The notes under the pieces were generated by a model, which ran no database searches, had not been told where the DNA came from, and saw only the letters and a program-made list of their open reading frames with translations. From Lingula anatina (Eukaryota > Brachiopoda > Lingulata > Lingulida > Lingulidae): a DNA stretch of 64,000 bases. Both the position numbers and the translations under genes were made by a program. Position 1 is the stretch's first letter. Each line of letters starts with the position of its first letter. Shown one piece after another: positions 43,210 through 54,237 of this stretch. Where the stretch lies: assembly GCF_001039355.2 (NCBI RefSeq), contig NW_019775861.1, positions 1 through 64,000 of the forward strand. The letters run 5' to 3'.

Positions 43210-43895
43210 TTCAAAGAAATTTGGTTGGTTAACACGTAATCATTTTGCATCACTATACAGTTATTTTGGCGATGTCACGTGATATTTGTATGGAACAGTT
43301 TTAAAATCCTCAAGTACTTCTGTGATAAGTCAGGAATCAATTTGAAACCAAAATCATGGCGATCAATGGTTAGGAAAAAGATAGGAAAGGCCTGCATGTT
43401 AATGACTTGTCAATTAAAAACTGTGACGAGTATTGTTATTTGGGGACAATTTTTACACGAGACTAAGTAAGGAGTCATCAGTTACAGAGCAAATGGAAAT
43501 AAAACATCACCAGATAATGAAATATGCGTCGTTTATTACAAAGAATATAGACATTTCAACAAAATGGAAACTCAACTGGCGCTCGTTTCGAAATAAAATG
43601 TTTTCCAAATGTTTATAATATCTAGAGGTATTGTTGCCTGAAAACGTGTTTAAATAAAGGCTAGGAAAAACGAATCAAGTGCACGTGGATTGCAGATTTA
43701 TTTTAGGCAATAACAACGTCGGATTAAAACTCTTTGCCGCTACATGTACCCGTGAAAGTTGGGAGACAACTTGATTGAAATATTAGCCGATCTAGATCTA
43801 GAAAACAGACACTACTAAGGTTCACTTAAGCCATTTAGGCGACCAACTTCTTAGTGATTTCGGTGGACACAGGCTAATTAAATAACTGGCCTTTA
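43210..43895. other. upstream region of fucosyltransferase gene 2
   Basis: No gene recognised; a few short open frames without similarity. Confidence 0.3.
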
Positions 43896-43899
43896 TACT

Positions 43900-43956
43900 A
43901 AGCTTATAGCTTACATGCGGTGGCACTCCATGACACCGCATGTAAGCTATAAGCTT
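43900..43956. repeat. perfect 23 bp inverted repeat with 11-base loop
   Basis: Arm 43900-43922 (AAGCTTATAGCTTACATGCG + GTG) is the exact reverse complement of 43934-43956; the loop is GCACTCCATGA. It stands alone, with no adjacent gene. Confidence 0.9.
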
Positions 43957-44232
43957 AAGTTCATAAATATAGTAAGTGTACATAGTATTTTGATATAATT
44001 TTTAACGTAATCACAATCAAATTGATAGGTTATTATAACGTTAGCACTACGTTATTTGGCTATTTTTAAAAACGTTATTTAACGTCATATAATACAATAT
44101 TACTAAAAGACCTTGTAATAACGGAAAATATCCACAAAATAACAGTACTATAACGTAAAAAAAATAATGTTATCAGAACGAAATGAACGCGTTATCACGA
44201 CGTTCGTATTATGGCCCAGCTGTGTCATCACA

Positions 44233-44476
44233 TAGGGGAGACCGGGGCAAGTTGGACCCCGGGGTAAGTTGCCCCCCCCCCCCCCCCCCATCAATTAATG
44301 ACAAAGTAACTATGGGGTGAATGAATTGATCACATCATTTTGTAAAGTGACCGTATCCAATAGTGCTAATAAGGCGTCGACAGTGAGTCCAAATGAAATA
44401 ATTTAGAATCTTAAAGTAACTTTACTTGATGGGCGTCCAACTTACCCCGGGGTCCAACTAGCCCCCGTCTCCCCTA
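44233..44476. mobile_element. 240 bp MITE with GGGGAGAC ends, TA target duplication
   Basis: The left end GGGGAGACCGGGGCAAGTTG with GACCCCGGGGTAAGTTG following is matched in reverse complement at the right (CAACTTACCCCGGGGTC, then CCCGTCTCCCC), about 39 bases with few mismatches. TA flanks both ends, as in Tc1/mariner-type insertions. A poly-C run at 44274-44289 lies inside. No coding capacity. Confidence 0.8.
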
Positions 44477-44479
44477 GGT

Positions 44480-47018
44480 TTGCCATTGAAACTTGAAGAT
44501 TGATCAGATAAGAGAGAAATGAAAGGTTACTTTGAAATGCAAACGGAGAGTCAGGTGGCCAAAGAGTGCATGAATTAACGTCAGATATTCGTTTGAATCA
44601 CCCAGGAATTGTTAAGAGAACATAAAGAAATTCAGCAAAAGACGTTGGTGGAGTTGTACATGCTGTTTTGAAAATAAGGGAAGGAATGTGACACTTTTTG
44701 CACTTGTGTTGTAATTAATTTTTAAAAATAAAATTTCGTTTTTGTGTCATTTGGATATAATTTTTTCTGTCCGTTTTTGTGCCAATTTGAAATTGTGTAT
44801 TTCTGGATGTGTGATCTTTCTGATTATATTGTATACATACAGTACTAATAAAATTTTTCTACCAGCTCCCGCTTAGAGAGAGAGAGCGAATTACCAAAAT
44901 ACACAGTTGCTCAAAATGGTTGTCACACCTACTAAAATTATGGACTTTGTTTCAAATGTCAACTTTTCCTTATTATACAGGGTACAGTTGCATCATGGCA
45001 GGCAAAAAAAATCTAATCACTTGACATGAAAAAGAAACAAAAACTATGGTCATATTGCAAATTTCCTGTGGATTAAATGGTTTTTACATTATAGAGACTA
45101 CATTTATGCAATGCACCGTTGTTAGGTTCCCGTTCTGCCTCGCCCAGGGCATCCTGTTCATGCAATGGTTACGGATTAACTTAGGCTTCATAATCATTTT
45201 TCTTGTCCTGTAGCCATGTTGGACGAGTCTCCAGTTCACAGTTTGGCAGGAAGGAAGACGCAAAATGATGATCCCGTGATTCTGTAGCAACAGCAATGGC
45301 AGATTTTACGTGGGTTTTTCTGGCGATAATGATATTGATAACATGAGTACGAGCGCCATTGGTGTGTATGGTATTTGATCGTTATTATTTATATCTTTGC
45401 AAAATAAATAAAGGAGTATCCAATAGTTGGTTGCTCTTTGAAAATCTATTGATGATAGAGAAGTTTGGCGTAGTCAAACGACATTTTATGGCGACAACAA
45501 TCTCCAGAGCTTATTTACATGTATGCACATGCGCATTCCGCACGTGCTCAATTCTCCCATAGAGGGGTAGTCTCAAATGAGATTCATATTGCTACTTATA
45601 TCAAGGAAATATCTGTAAACTTTCCACATGTGGAACAAGCCCGCGTTTACATCTTGAAGACAACTTTCCCATACACTTTTTGAGCAACATACATGTTTTG
45701 TAGACAAGTTGTTTTGTCTGCTTATTTCTTATGATTACACAAGGATATCGGTGCCGTATTTCTATATAAAGCCGTATTTAACTTCCGTTAAAAGGCACCC
45801 CCTTGCTTTGCAGCATTATCATTTACAGGTCATAGCATAAATGTATATGTATAATCGTAAACATTGTTATGATCTTTATCAAAAATTGTGAAGATGTAAT
45901 TCAAAGTAAATTTACTAGCTTTATAATGTTTTTGATAGAGCAGTAAATTATTTTGCCTTCATTAAAATGTTGAATAATAAAAACGTTTTGTCTTATCTTA
46001 TTAATTAATTTATTTATTTATTCATATGAATTGATATACATTTTTATTTAACTTCCTATGAATCTAGAGATCTATATTGAATGATGTTTTGTTATCTCAT
46101 TATAATCTACTTGTATAACTTGAATAATCCGTAGCACAGCGGCAAGGTACAAACAAATGCCCTTTTTCGGTTAGTCACTTAAAATTTTCCTTGGTAACGC
46201 CGTTCTTCGAGGTCGGTGCGACTATTGTCTGTTATCCGAACGTTATTCAACAGTGCTTGAAAGAAAAAAAAACACAGCAAAATATGCTTGGATAATTCTG
46301 TCAGCTTTTGTATGTCGCCGCACCTGACTTACTAGGCTGCCTTTATTTTTGATCCCAGTCTCCTTTAAATTCCGCAATCTCCAAAATCCAAAATCTTGCT
46401 TAAAGTTTTATGCAACGTTGCGAGACTTTGTACAGTATTGGATGATCCTTATTGGTACGTGTTCCTATCCATTTGTGACGGCCAAAAATATTTAACACGA
46501 CAAAAATGATTTTCACTGTCTGACTAACCTTGGAACTCCCAACCCTGTTGAAACAGTTTTGAATCATGCTCACCCTTAAGCGTTGCTCTTCATGACATAT
46601 TGTATTAAACGTTGGTTAGTCGGAGTAAAAGTAGGAAAATTAGGAACATTAGAATTAAGTATGAATTTTTGCGTGTGAAAAATTTACAGTGTGCATCTTT
46701 AACTGGTCAAGACGTCTTAGTTCACGGTCAACTTTGTGTCTAGTCAATACACATTACAATGGAGAATTTAAAAAAATTAGAAATAATCTGGTGGTCAATG
46801 GTGTAAACAGTCAAAGGTCCCTAAAGATTTCATCCCAGATAGAACTAAAAACAGTTTCATTTTTTTACGGGGTTAATATAAAGTCATAACTACATGTATG
46901 AACTATAAATAAAAACAAAGTTGTTTATTCAGAAACATCGAAGTATTAAGGGTACGTCTTACAAAAAACTAGTTGGTCAGGTATATTTTGAAATCAGTCT
47001 CTTCTACTTATTCTCGAA
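44480..47018. other. intergenic region with a third fragment of the DUF1295/FUT flank
   Basis: No gene seen. 45360-45720 aligns with the DUF1295 3' flank at 36025-36210 and 40740-40930 (for example 'tatctttgcaaaataaat', 'agttggttgctc', 'atatctgtaaactttcca', 'tttttgagcaacatacatg'), so a third, decayed copy of the fucosyltransferase repeat once began here. No fucosyltransferase coding sequence was found in it. Confidence 0.6.
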
Positions 47019-49494
47019 TCAATTGTCATTTTTGTATTCCCATACTGGTAGATAAACCTTATCGCCGTCACGTTCTAAACCGTTGCTAAGCCTCCATCTG
47101 ACAAAAGAGGGATAAAATCGAAAAAACCTTTCAAAGTCAGACAACACTGATAACTGTTGCAGTTTCGTAATGATATCTCTATTCTCGTGCAAGCGCGATA
47201 CCGTAGTGGACATAACGCCGATTAGAAAGTTCAGCAGGAGAACCACTACTGTGAACACGTAAAAAATGTGCTGAGTCATGAGGGCCGCCATTTTCGGGGA
47301 TGAGGCGGAAACATAGCCTGTTAAATCAATGGTGTTCAACATGACGCGAAAAGATGAATACACAGCGTTTAAAAAGTCCGAAAAGTCATCTGAACACGTG
47401 GTAACAAGAAGGGCATAGAAAACGAAGGAAAATGGTAAAAGAGTGAGAACGTAAATCAAAATGAATCTCACAAGATCAGACAATGTTTTCTCAAATATCA
47501 CAACGAAATAACCAATATTAGGTATAAGTTGTACTATGTACAGAATGTTCCAGATGTTCAGTAAGCACGCGCATGACAAAAAGCAGTAGATTAATGCCAG
47601 GATCGTGTATTGGGCGTCAGCACCCTCGTCATGATCGACACTGACTATAAGGGGGACACTTATGACGACGCATGCGCCGTGCAAAAAGGTGAACAATCGG
47701 TACGTTTCGCTTGATGTTATCGTATTTCTGTCTTTATCCAACAGTGTCAGAAATCTAAACGAGGGTCTATAAGTCATGCAAGAAACCTTGATGGTTGATA
47801 GAAGCTCGTTGATCATTGAAATTATACTGCATATGAAAACCAGGAGATAGCCCCAGGTGCCTAAAAATACAAATACCTCCCGCGACTGACCGACATATAT
47901 GTTGCAAGTGGCGTTAGTCGATGAGGTGGTGTTTTTACCGCCTGGCAATTGCGTAAAAATACTGTAAATAGTGAGCCAGAATAGTACTGAGTAAATCACC
48001 CTGTAAATCCCAGAGAAAAATATACCAAGCATCATGTTTTTCATGCTTAATTGTACCCATGCTTTTATGGCAGGAGAAGATAACAAGGTCTGAGTATGCG
48101 GCTTCTGTAAGTGTTTGGTTTCCAAACGGGATAAGAGGCCCACTGGGGATTTGTAAAACCGACTTTCTTTTGATCCGTTCGCAAAATGGTAGTCGCTGAT
48201 ATCGTACCAAACAAGGCGTTGCAGACCGTGAGATCGTTGTGGGAACGCATAGAGGCCTTCCGTTCTAAAAATAGCACCCATGAGGGCTATGGTTCCAAGA
48301 ATGGGTGCCAGTTCCATTGGCCTTAACCCCAACGCATCTTCTTGTTTAAGAATAGACAACCATATCTCACTTGGAACGATTTGCTTTAGTTTGTAGAAGA
48401 TAGCTAGATATATATCTTCTTTCTCTGGCCATACACTTGATGACCACAACATTGCATGCACTATGTTTCTCCCGTCATCAAGCAGTTCGAGATCGGCACC
48501 TTGTTTTACCAGTGTCTCAACGCAATTCTGTGAGCCCGCCCCAACAGCCAAAAACAGTGGGTACCGAAATTCACTACAGTGTTTCGTTAGTTGCATTTTC
48601 TCCCCATTCTCATGGAACTTAAAGGGAGAGTTCATAAGGAAATTCCTCTCGGCCAAAGTGGATCTTTTAAGTGTCTCTTTGACAAAGTCGGCTTTGTCGG
48701 CAATAATGGCCTCCAACCAGAAGCTGAAATGCGGCATGTCCATCTCCGTAGCGCGGTGCATCATAGCCTGGTCTAGCGCTTTCTTGTGGTAGGCAACTGA
48801 GTCAAACTTGTTTTCCTTGGTGCAAATCCCTGGAGAAGGTTTTGAAGGAATGATATGGTCTTCNAACGAAATTCACTACAGTGTTTCGTTAATTGCATTC
48901 TCTCCCCATTCTCATGGAACTTAAAGGGAGAGTTCATAAGGAAATTCCTCTCGGCCAAAGTGGATCTTTTAAGTGTTTCTTTGACAAAGTCGGCTTTGTC
49001 GGCAATAATGGCCTCCAACCAGAAGCTGAAATGCGGCATGTCCATCTCCGTAGCGCGGTGCATCATAGCCTGCTCTAAGGCTTTCTTGTGGTAGGCAACT
49101 GAGTCAAACTTGTTTTCCTTGGTGCAAATCCCTGGAGAAGGTTTTGAAGGAATGATATGGTCTTCTATGTCGATTACAGACATCATAGTCTGGTCCAGCG
49201 CTTTCCTATGGTCTGCAAATGACTCAAACTTGTTTTGTTTGGTGCAAATCTCAGGAGAAGGTTTCGATGGAATTAAATGGTCTTCTATTTCGATTACAGG
49301 CCTTCCATCTACCAACTTTACCAGAAATTCTGAAAGAAATTAATTTTGCTTTCTTTAAAATCAAAGTAATTTCTGTTAGATAAAATTTCGATCGAGTGTC
49401 TTTCCCGGGTTCTGACTTTGACTAAGTTTCACACACGTAACGTACCAGCTGGATATCCTGACGTTTTCTGGTTTCTTTCCACAATGTGATCCAT
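47019..49494 (-). CDS. TRP-like ion channel with ankyrin-type N-terminus
   Basis: Two exons on the minus strand: exon 1 at 49446-49494 (begins MDHIVERNQKTSGYP, donor gtacgt) and exon 2 from 49329 to the stop at 47019. The acceptor (tttctttcag) and phase agree. After removing an assembly repeat (see 48565-49165) the product is about 685 residues. N-terminal part: a duplicated 37-residue unit (EDHLIPSKPSP / EDHIIPSKPSP), then an ankyrin-like segment (YPLFLAVGAGSQNCVETLVK). C-terminal part: six hydrophobic segments of an ion-transport domain, ending with a pore-loop-like stretch (DFSDFLNAVYSSFRVMLNTI) and S6 (HIFYVFTVVVLLLNFLIGVM) followed by a TRP-box-like cytosolic helix. This order is that of TRPV/TRPA-type cation channels, but the subfamily is not clear. 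It should act at a cell membrane as a cation channel; ligand and selectivity are unknown. Confidence 0.82.
48565..49165. other. overlapping contig ends placed in tandem (299 bp artefact) around N at 48864
   Basis: 48565-48863 and 48867-49165 are the same sequence with about half a dozen differences, separated by a single N. Both encode the same piece of the TRP-like protein (KKALDQAMMHRATEMDMPHF in one, KKALEQAMM in the other). The reading frame is open to the N on either side but broken across it. This fits two alleles of one region not merged. Confidence 0.85.
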
Positions 49495-49499
49495 TTGGT

Positions 49500-51305
49500 T
49501 ACAAGGCGGTCTTTGGTGAGACGGTAACAACAAAGTCTAATTCAATGGTACAATGTACTAGACAACCGACTAGATCGGATTCTTTAGTAGCTTTAGCTAT
49601 TGGCAACGTGTTCCTATTTACTCTTGCATGTGCGTAAGAAATGGACATCAGATCCATCAATCACTCCCTTATATGGCTGCAATATCAGTGCTTCTTCCTG
49701 TCCATTTTTGTACGTTGGTCTTCCATCCAATCCTTGGGCTGTCATGTTTTCTCTTTATTGGGACGCCTAGGTTTAATGAGGGGGGAAAGTCAATAAAATG
49801 CCATTAACACTTACCGTTATATGGTAAAATTAAGCTGTTTTCAACATCCATTAGCGTCCAAACTATGTTATTGTCGTCCAATTTTCAAAACCCTATAAAA
49901 CTGTCGATACTTTACCAATGTGTTTGGAGTCTTTGTCTTGGTACAAGTATGGAGGAAAGGTTCGAAAGGATCTAATAGAAGTAGTTGAGCGGCAAATCGT
50001 GAAAACAGCTTTAAAGCCATTTTCAATTTTTAGGCGCAATTGAAAAAAATCTATAAATAAAAATTACACGTTGCGTTATAAACGTGTTTTAAATTTTAAT
50101 TGTTAAAAAAAGTGTTAAAACACTTAAACAGATGCAGGATATAATTCAACAAATATTTTCCGATACGCACTTACAAATTCTATGTGCAAATTACTAAAAA
50201 GTCCCCTCTTTACACAGACCCAAATATATGGGTGTATATCATAAGAATGGACAAATTAAATCTGCAAATTTTGGCCTGTTGCCGCTAACCTAAATTCAGT
50301 GAAGTTGATTCATAGAGGAAATGCACTGCCAGTTTCACTCTCAAAAATTTCTCCCCGATATTAAAGACTGTCGATAGACGACTTATAGAGCAAATTTAAT
50401 TATATGCAAAACGTAGAGAATGTTTTAAGCGCTTAAGACACCCTCATGCAATACCACACATATTTTACCAGCTTATTATCAGTAAGGCTGTGTTGAAACA
50501 ACACTGGCAAATCGATTGCTCATTATGTTTATAGAATTGGATTTTTATAGTCATAACAACTTTTTACTTAGGTGGTATATTGTATTGTCGATACGAAAGA
50601 GTCTATATTGAAGTAGACCAGTTTCCATTAAATACTGGCAGATTAATGGACATTTCCGTAGAGCCAATAATTTAAGCGGACATGCATTTGAAAGTCTTCA
50701 AACGTTCTTGTCAATTTTCTAATCAAAGGGGCGGTTTCTGATTGTCATCGAATCTCTCCGTGAGCTAAGTTGCCAGTAAATGCTCGCAGATTAATGACCA
50801 TTTCCGTAGAGCAAATAATTTAAACGGATATAAATTTGAAAGTCTTCAAACATGCTGGCCAATTTTGTAATCAAAGGGGCGATTTTTAATTGTCATGGAA
50901 TCTCTCCGTGTGCAAAGTAAATTTCCAAAAGCTCTATGGCTACTTTTGCTAAAGGAAATCGCTACATAAAGTTGTTTGAAAAGCAAAATCAATGAATGTC
51001 ATCGGTACATGAAATGATTGTGGATTTTCTTCACTGAAAGATATCTTAAGTGCATGATAATGGTTGGTGGACAGTAGAAATATTTTGAAAAGAAAAGTCA
51101 AGATTTTTCTTTATTCTGATTTTTGCTAACATTGAATGTTTTTACACGTATAATGGCTAAATATATACTGAAACGGAATTCGATCGCAATATTAATATTT
51201 TCACAATGATAACAGCACATTTCAATTCTTGTCCAAATTTTAGCAAGCCTTCTATTGCGTCAACCTACCGACCATATATGCCTTTATGGCTATATAGGTA
51301 TTGAT
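49500..51305. other. intergenic region upstream of the TRP-like gene
   Basis: AT-rich; no gene recognised except the tandem repeat at 50630-50920. Confidence 0.4.
50630..50920. repeat. two-copy tandem repeat (~142 bp)
   Basis: 'gcagattaatggacatttcc' at about 50638 and 'gcagattaatgaccatttcc' at about 50785 begin two parallel units, each followed by 'gtagagc(c/a)aataattta', 'tttgaaagtcttcaaac', 'aatcaaaggggcg' and 'gaatctctccgtg'. No coding potential. Confidence 0.85.
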
Positions 51306-51309
51306 CATC

Positions 51310-51591
51310 TAAGGGCTCATTCTCAGTGAAACTACTGTTCTAGATAGATCGATCCAACTCCGCGGGGACTCTCACTGAATGCAGTATTCAGATTAACACG
51401 CCTCCTCCTGTTGTCAACACACTCGTACACACTGTATAATCAGTAGCTTTATTTTTGTATTCTACTCAACGCTTGAAGGACGGCTGAGGAGGAGGCGTGT
51501 TAACCTGCTGATCTCATTACATTCAGCGAGATTCCTTGCGGAGCTGGATCGATCAACGTAGACCGATAGTTTCATTGGGAATTAGCCCTAA
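51310..51591. mobile_element. 276 bp MITE with GGGCTCATTC ends, TAA target duplication
   Basis: The element runs 51313-51588, flanked by TAA at 51310-51312 and 51589-51591. Left end: GGGCTCATTCTCAGTGAAAC, then TAGATCGATCCAACTCCGCGG, CTGAATGC and AACACGCCTCCTCC; the right end carries the same words inverted (GGAGGAGGCGTGTTAA, GCATT-like CATTCAGCGAG, GGAGCTGGATCGATCAACG, GTTTCATTGGGAATTAGCCC). No coding capacity. Degenerate relatives lie at 53300-53700 and 59320-59735. Confidence 0.8.
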
Positions 51592-53294
51592 CTCACAGTA
51601 TATTGATTATTTAGCCTATGCGTATTTGAGAACAGGAGGACTTTAGTCATTAATTGGCCTTACCGCTTTTAAGACCATTAAAAACTATAAAACAAGTAAT
51701 AATTTTTATTTGAGGGTGATTGCATGTACCACTGCACAAATTAAATAAACTAACAGATGAACTTAATGAAAAACAGATACAAACTATCGACCAATAATTT
51801 ATAATCACGCCGTTTCTAAGATCTTTGACTACTATGATAAGCAGTTTTTTTTAAGTCGACAATAAGAGTTGACCTTGAACTTAAAGTACTGGTGTTCTTA
51901 AAAAGCCTCAATATTCGTGGCTTATTTTGTACATAATCATTCACATTACGTATTCAGAACAGTCGACAGGTAGGCCTACCTGGTAAGTGCACGAGACTAT
52001 ACTATACTGTCTATCTAACCTCAAGGTGAAGTTTTGGTTCATTCAGTTACAGGTAAACTAAAATAATGAAACAAAATTAATCTAATTGTGGGTCTTGCGT
52101 TGAAACGGAGATCACGAACTTACTACAAGACCTTAAGGTGAACTGATTTTGAGTTGTCACCGGGGTCACGTAGTGACGGTCTGTGTAGGTAGGCCTCCCC
52201 TTCATAAAGAATATGTCTAATAGACTTAGGGGAACTTTCAATCACATTGGTTTTGTAACAGATTATAATCCATTTAACATACCAACGAAACCAGTAAGTC
52301 CATGTGAAAGACAGAATGCTGGGAATAAAATTCCTGAGGAAAAGTAACGGGTGTTAAGTGTAAGGACAGTCCCCTGTAGTGACTGCAAAGTCTCATGTGT
52401 GGGGGAATCAAAACAGTCTATAAGAAGTAGAACGCAGGCGCTGTAGCTCAGGTGAAACATATATGTCTCTGCATTATTCACCCACACACAACACCCCTCT
52501 GATACATTTTACACCAAAGACATTACACTCGTCAAAGAGACGGACTGGTTCAGACTGAAAGAGACCATTTTGATTCATGATCAGATTAAACAACCCACCC
52601 TCAACCGGCACGGTGGCCTGAATCAGAAACAACCACCAAATCTCAGCCCGACATCTGGGGGACCGGTGTAACGTGGCAGAGAGTCCCCCATAACAGAGAA
52701 TCCGCTTCCCATTCATTTGTACAGGTGAGCCTCGCCCTAGATTTTGACCTACTTAGGTCAAGCTAACCCTAACCATTATAACTATATGGAGGGCGGGCTC
52801 TCTGTTACATGGACCCTCAGTTTCGTTACACCTGGTCATGCGTTACATCCGGCGCAGTCCGTGACCACGTGACAGTGGAAACACCTGAAAATCAGTTCAC
52901 CTTGAGAAGGTCAAAATACATTTGTGATCTCCATTCCAACGTAAGATTCTGTATCAGACATTATTTTTTCCATTTAACACTTAATTGAATAAACTTTTAT
53001 GTACGATTTGTTGGGGTTTAAAAACGAAATTCTAATAATGATATCTTACTTATGTCAGTGTTACATATTAAGTATATACAAACAGCATTCCAGAGGATGC
53101 CTTTCCAAAACAAAATGACGGATTAGGAAGAGTTAGTACAACACACCCCTCGGCGATCAGAATACTGTTTCATGTACTCGGTTCAGCAGAATAAGCACCA
53201 CTTCTGCCATTTATTCTTAACATTTTCTTTGCATGGCAAGTAGAGGTTGTCAACTATCCTGGATACAACGGTGGTATCTATAAAGGGTCGAGGA

Positions 53295-53700
53295 AACTGT
53301 GGGTCTATCGATCCAACTCCGTGGGGACTCCCGCTGAATGCAATCAGTTAAACGGATGAGCACACCTCCTCCTAGCGTAGAGTAGAATAAATAAATAAAA
53401 GCTAGTGATTATGGGAGTACGTTGGAAACAAGGGCTCATTCCCAATGAAACAATCCGTCTACGTAGATCGATCCAACTCAGCGGGAACTCTCGCTGAATG
53501 CGATCAGATCAGCAGAATAGCAATAATTCTCCTCAGCCGTCCTCTGGCGTTGAGTAGAATATAGAAAAGCTGGTGATTATACGAGTACGTTGGAAACAAG
53601 CGGAGACATGTTAATCTGTTAAGCTGATTGCATTCAGCGAGAGTCCCCTTGGAGTTGTATCAATCTACGTAGACCGATAGTTTCAAGGGGAAAAAGTTCG
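53295..53700. mobile_element. two adjacent GATCGATC-type MITE remnants
   Basis: 53300-53425 is one half of an element (TCGATCCAACTCCGTGGGGA, CGCTGAATGCAATCAG, CCTCCTCC) and 53430-53690 a fuller one with both arms (CTACGTAGATCGATCCAACT on the left, inverted CAATCTACGTAGACCGATAG on the right). The same pair, equally placed, is at 59320-59735. Confidence 0.7.
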
Positions 53701-53900
53701 AATAGGCCTATTTAGGCTTAGAAGTAATCTGTCTAGTAAACGCCATTCATATTACCTCCAGGAAAAAAAAATTGAATAAACTTCTTTTATTACCTCCCCT
53801 CACCCACCCCCATCTCCAACCACCATGCACCCACTGTCTCAAACTTCCAGGGACATAAAGTAGACTTACTTCTTTCCAATATTTCAGTCCAGCTGACACA

Positions 53901-54188
53901 ATGGTGTTTGCGTCACTCAGAAATTTCTTTCGCACAATATATCTCCTTGTTATGGACTTGTACCACTTCCCCGAAGTTCGGGGTATGTTTAAGGTGATGA
54001 TTCTCGGTTGGAGAAAAATAGGAAAGACGATAAAGTTAATGGACAGCGAGGGGAATGGCCTGGCTGTAGTCGAAGTTAAAGGAGTCCACTTACCGCTGTT
54101 TCCTCTTGTAGAAAGTAACATTAACAATTATGACAAGTTTCACGCTCGTGGGGATGATGTCTGGATAGTGAACTGGCCTAAATCAGGT

Positions 54189-54237
<49 letters not shown>

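Noticed and set aside
45084-45562. Short open frames in the intergenic region
   Set aside because: No similarity, no splice context; 45360 onward is a copy of the DUF1295 3' flank.
52474-52716. Minus-strand frame with counterpart at 58559-58771 (shared peptide around NQNGLFQSEPVRLFDE)
   Set aside because: Similarity reflects the 6 kb segmental duplication. The two frames have different ends, with amino-acid-changing differences and no known domain. Coding status is not supported.
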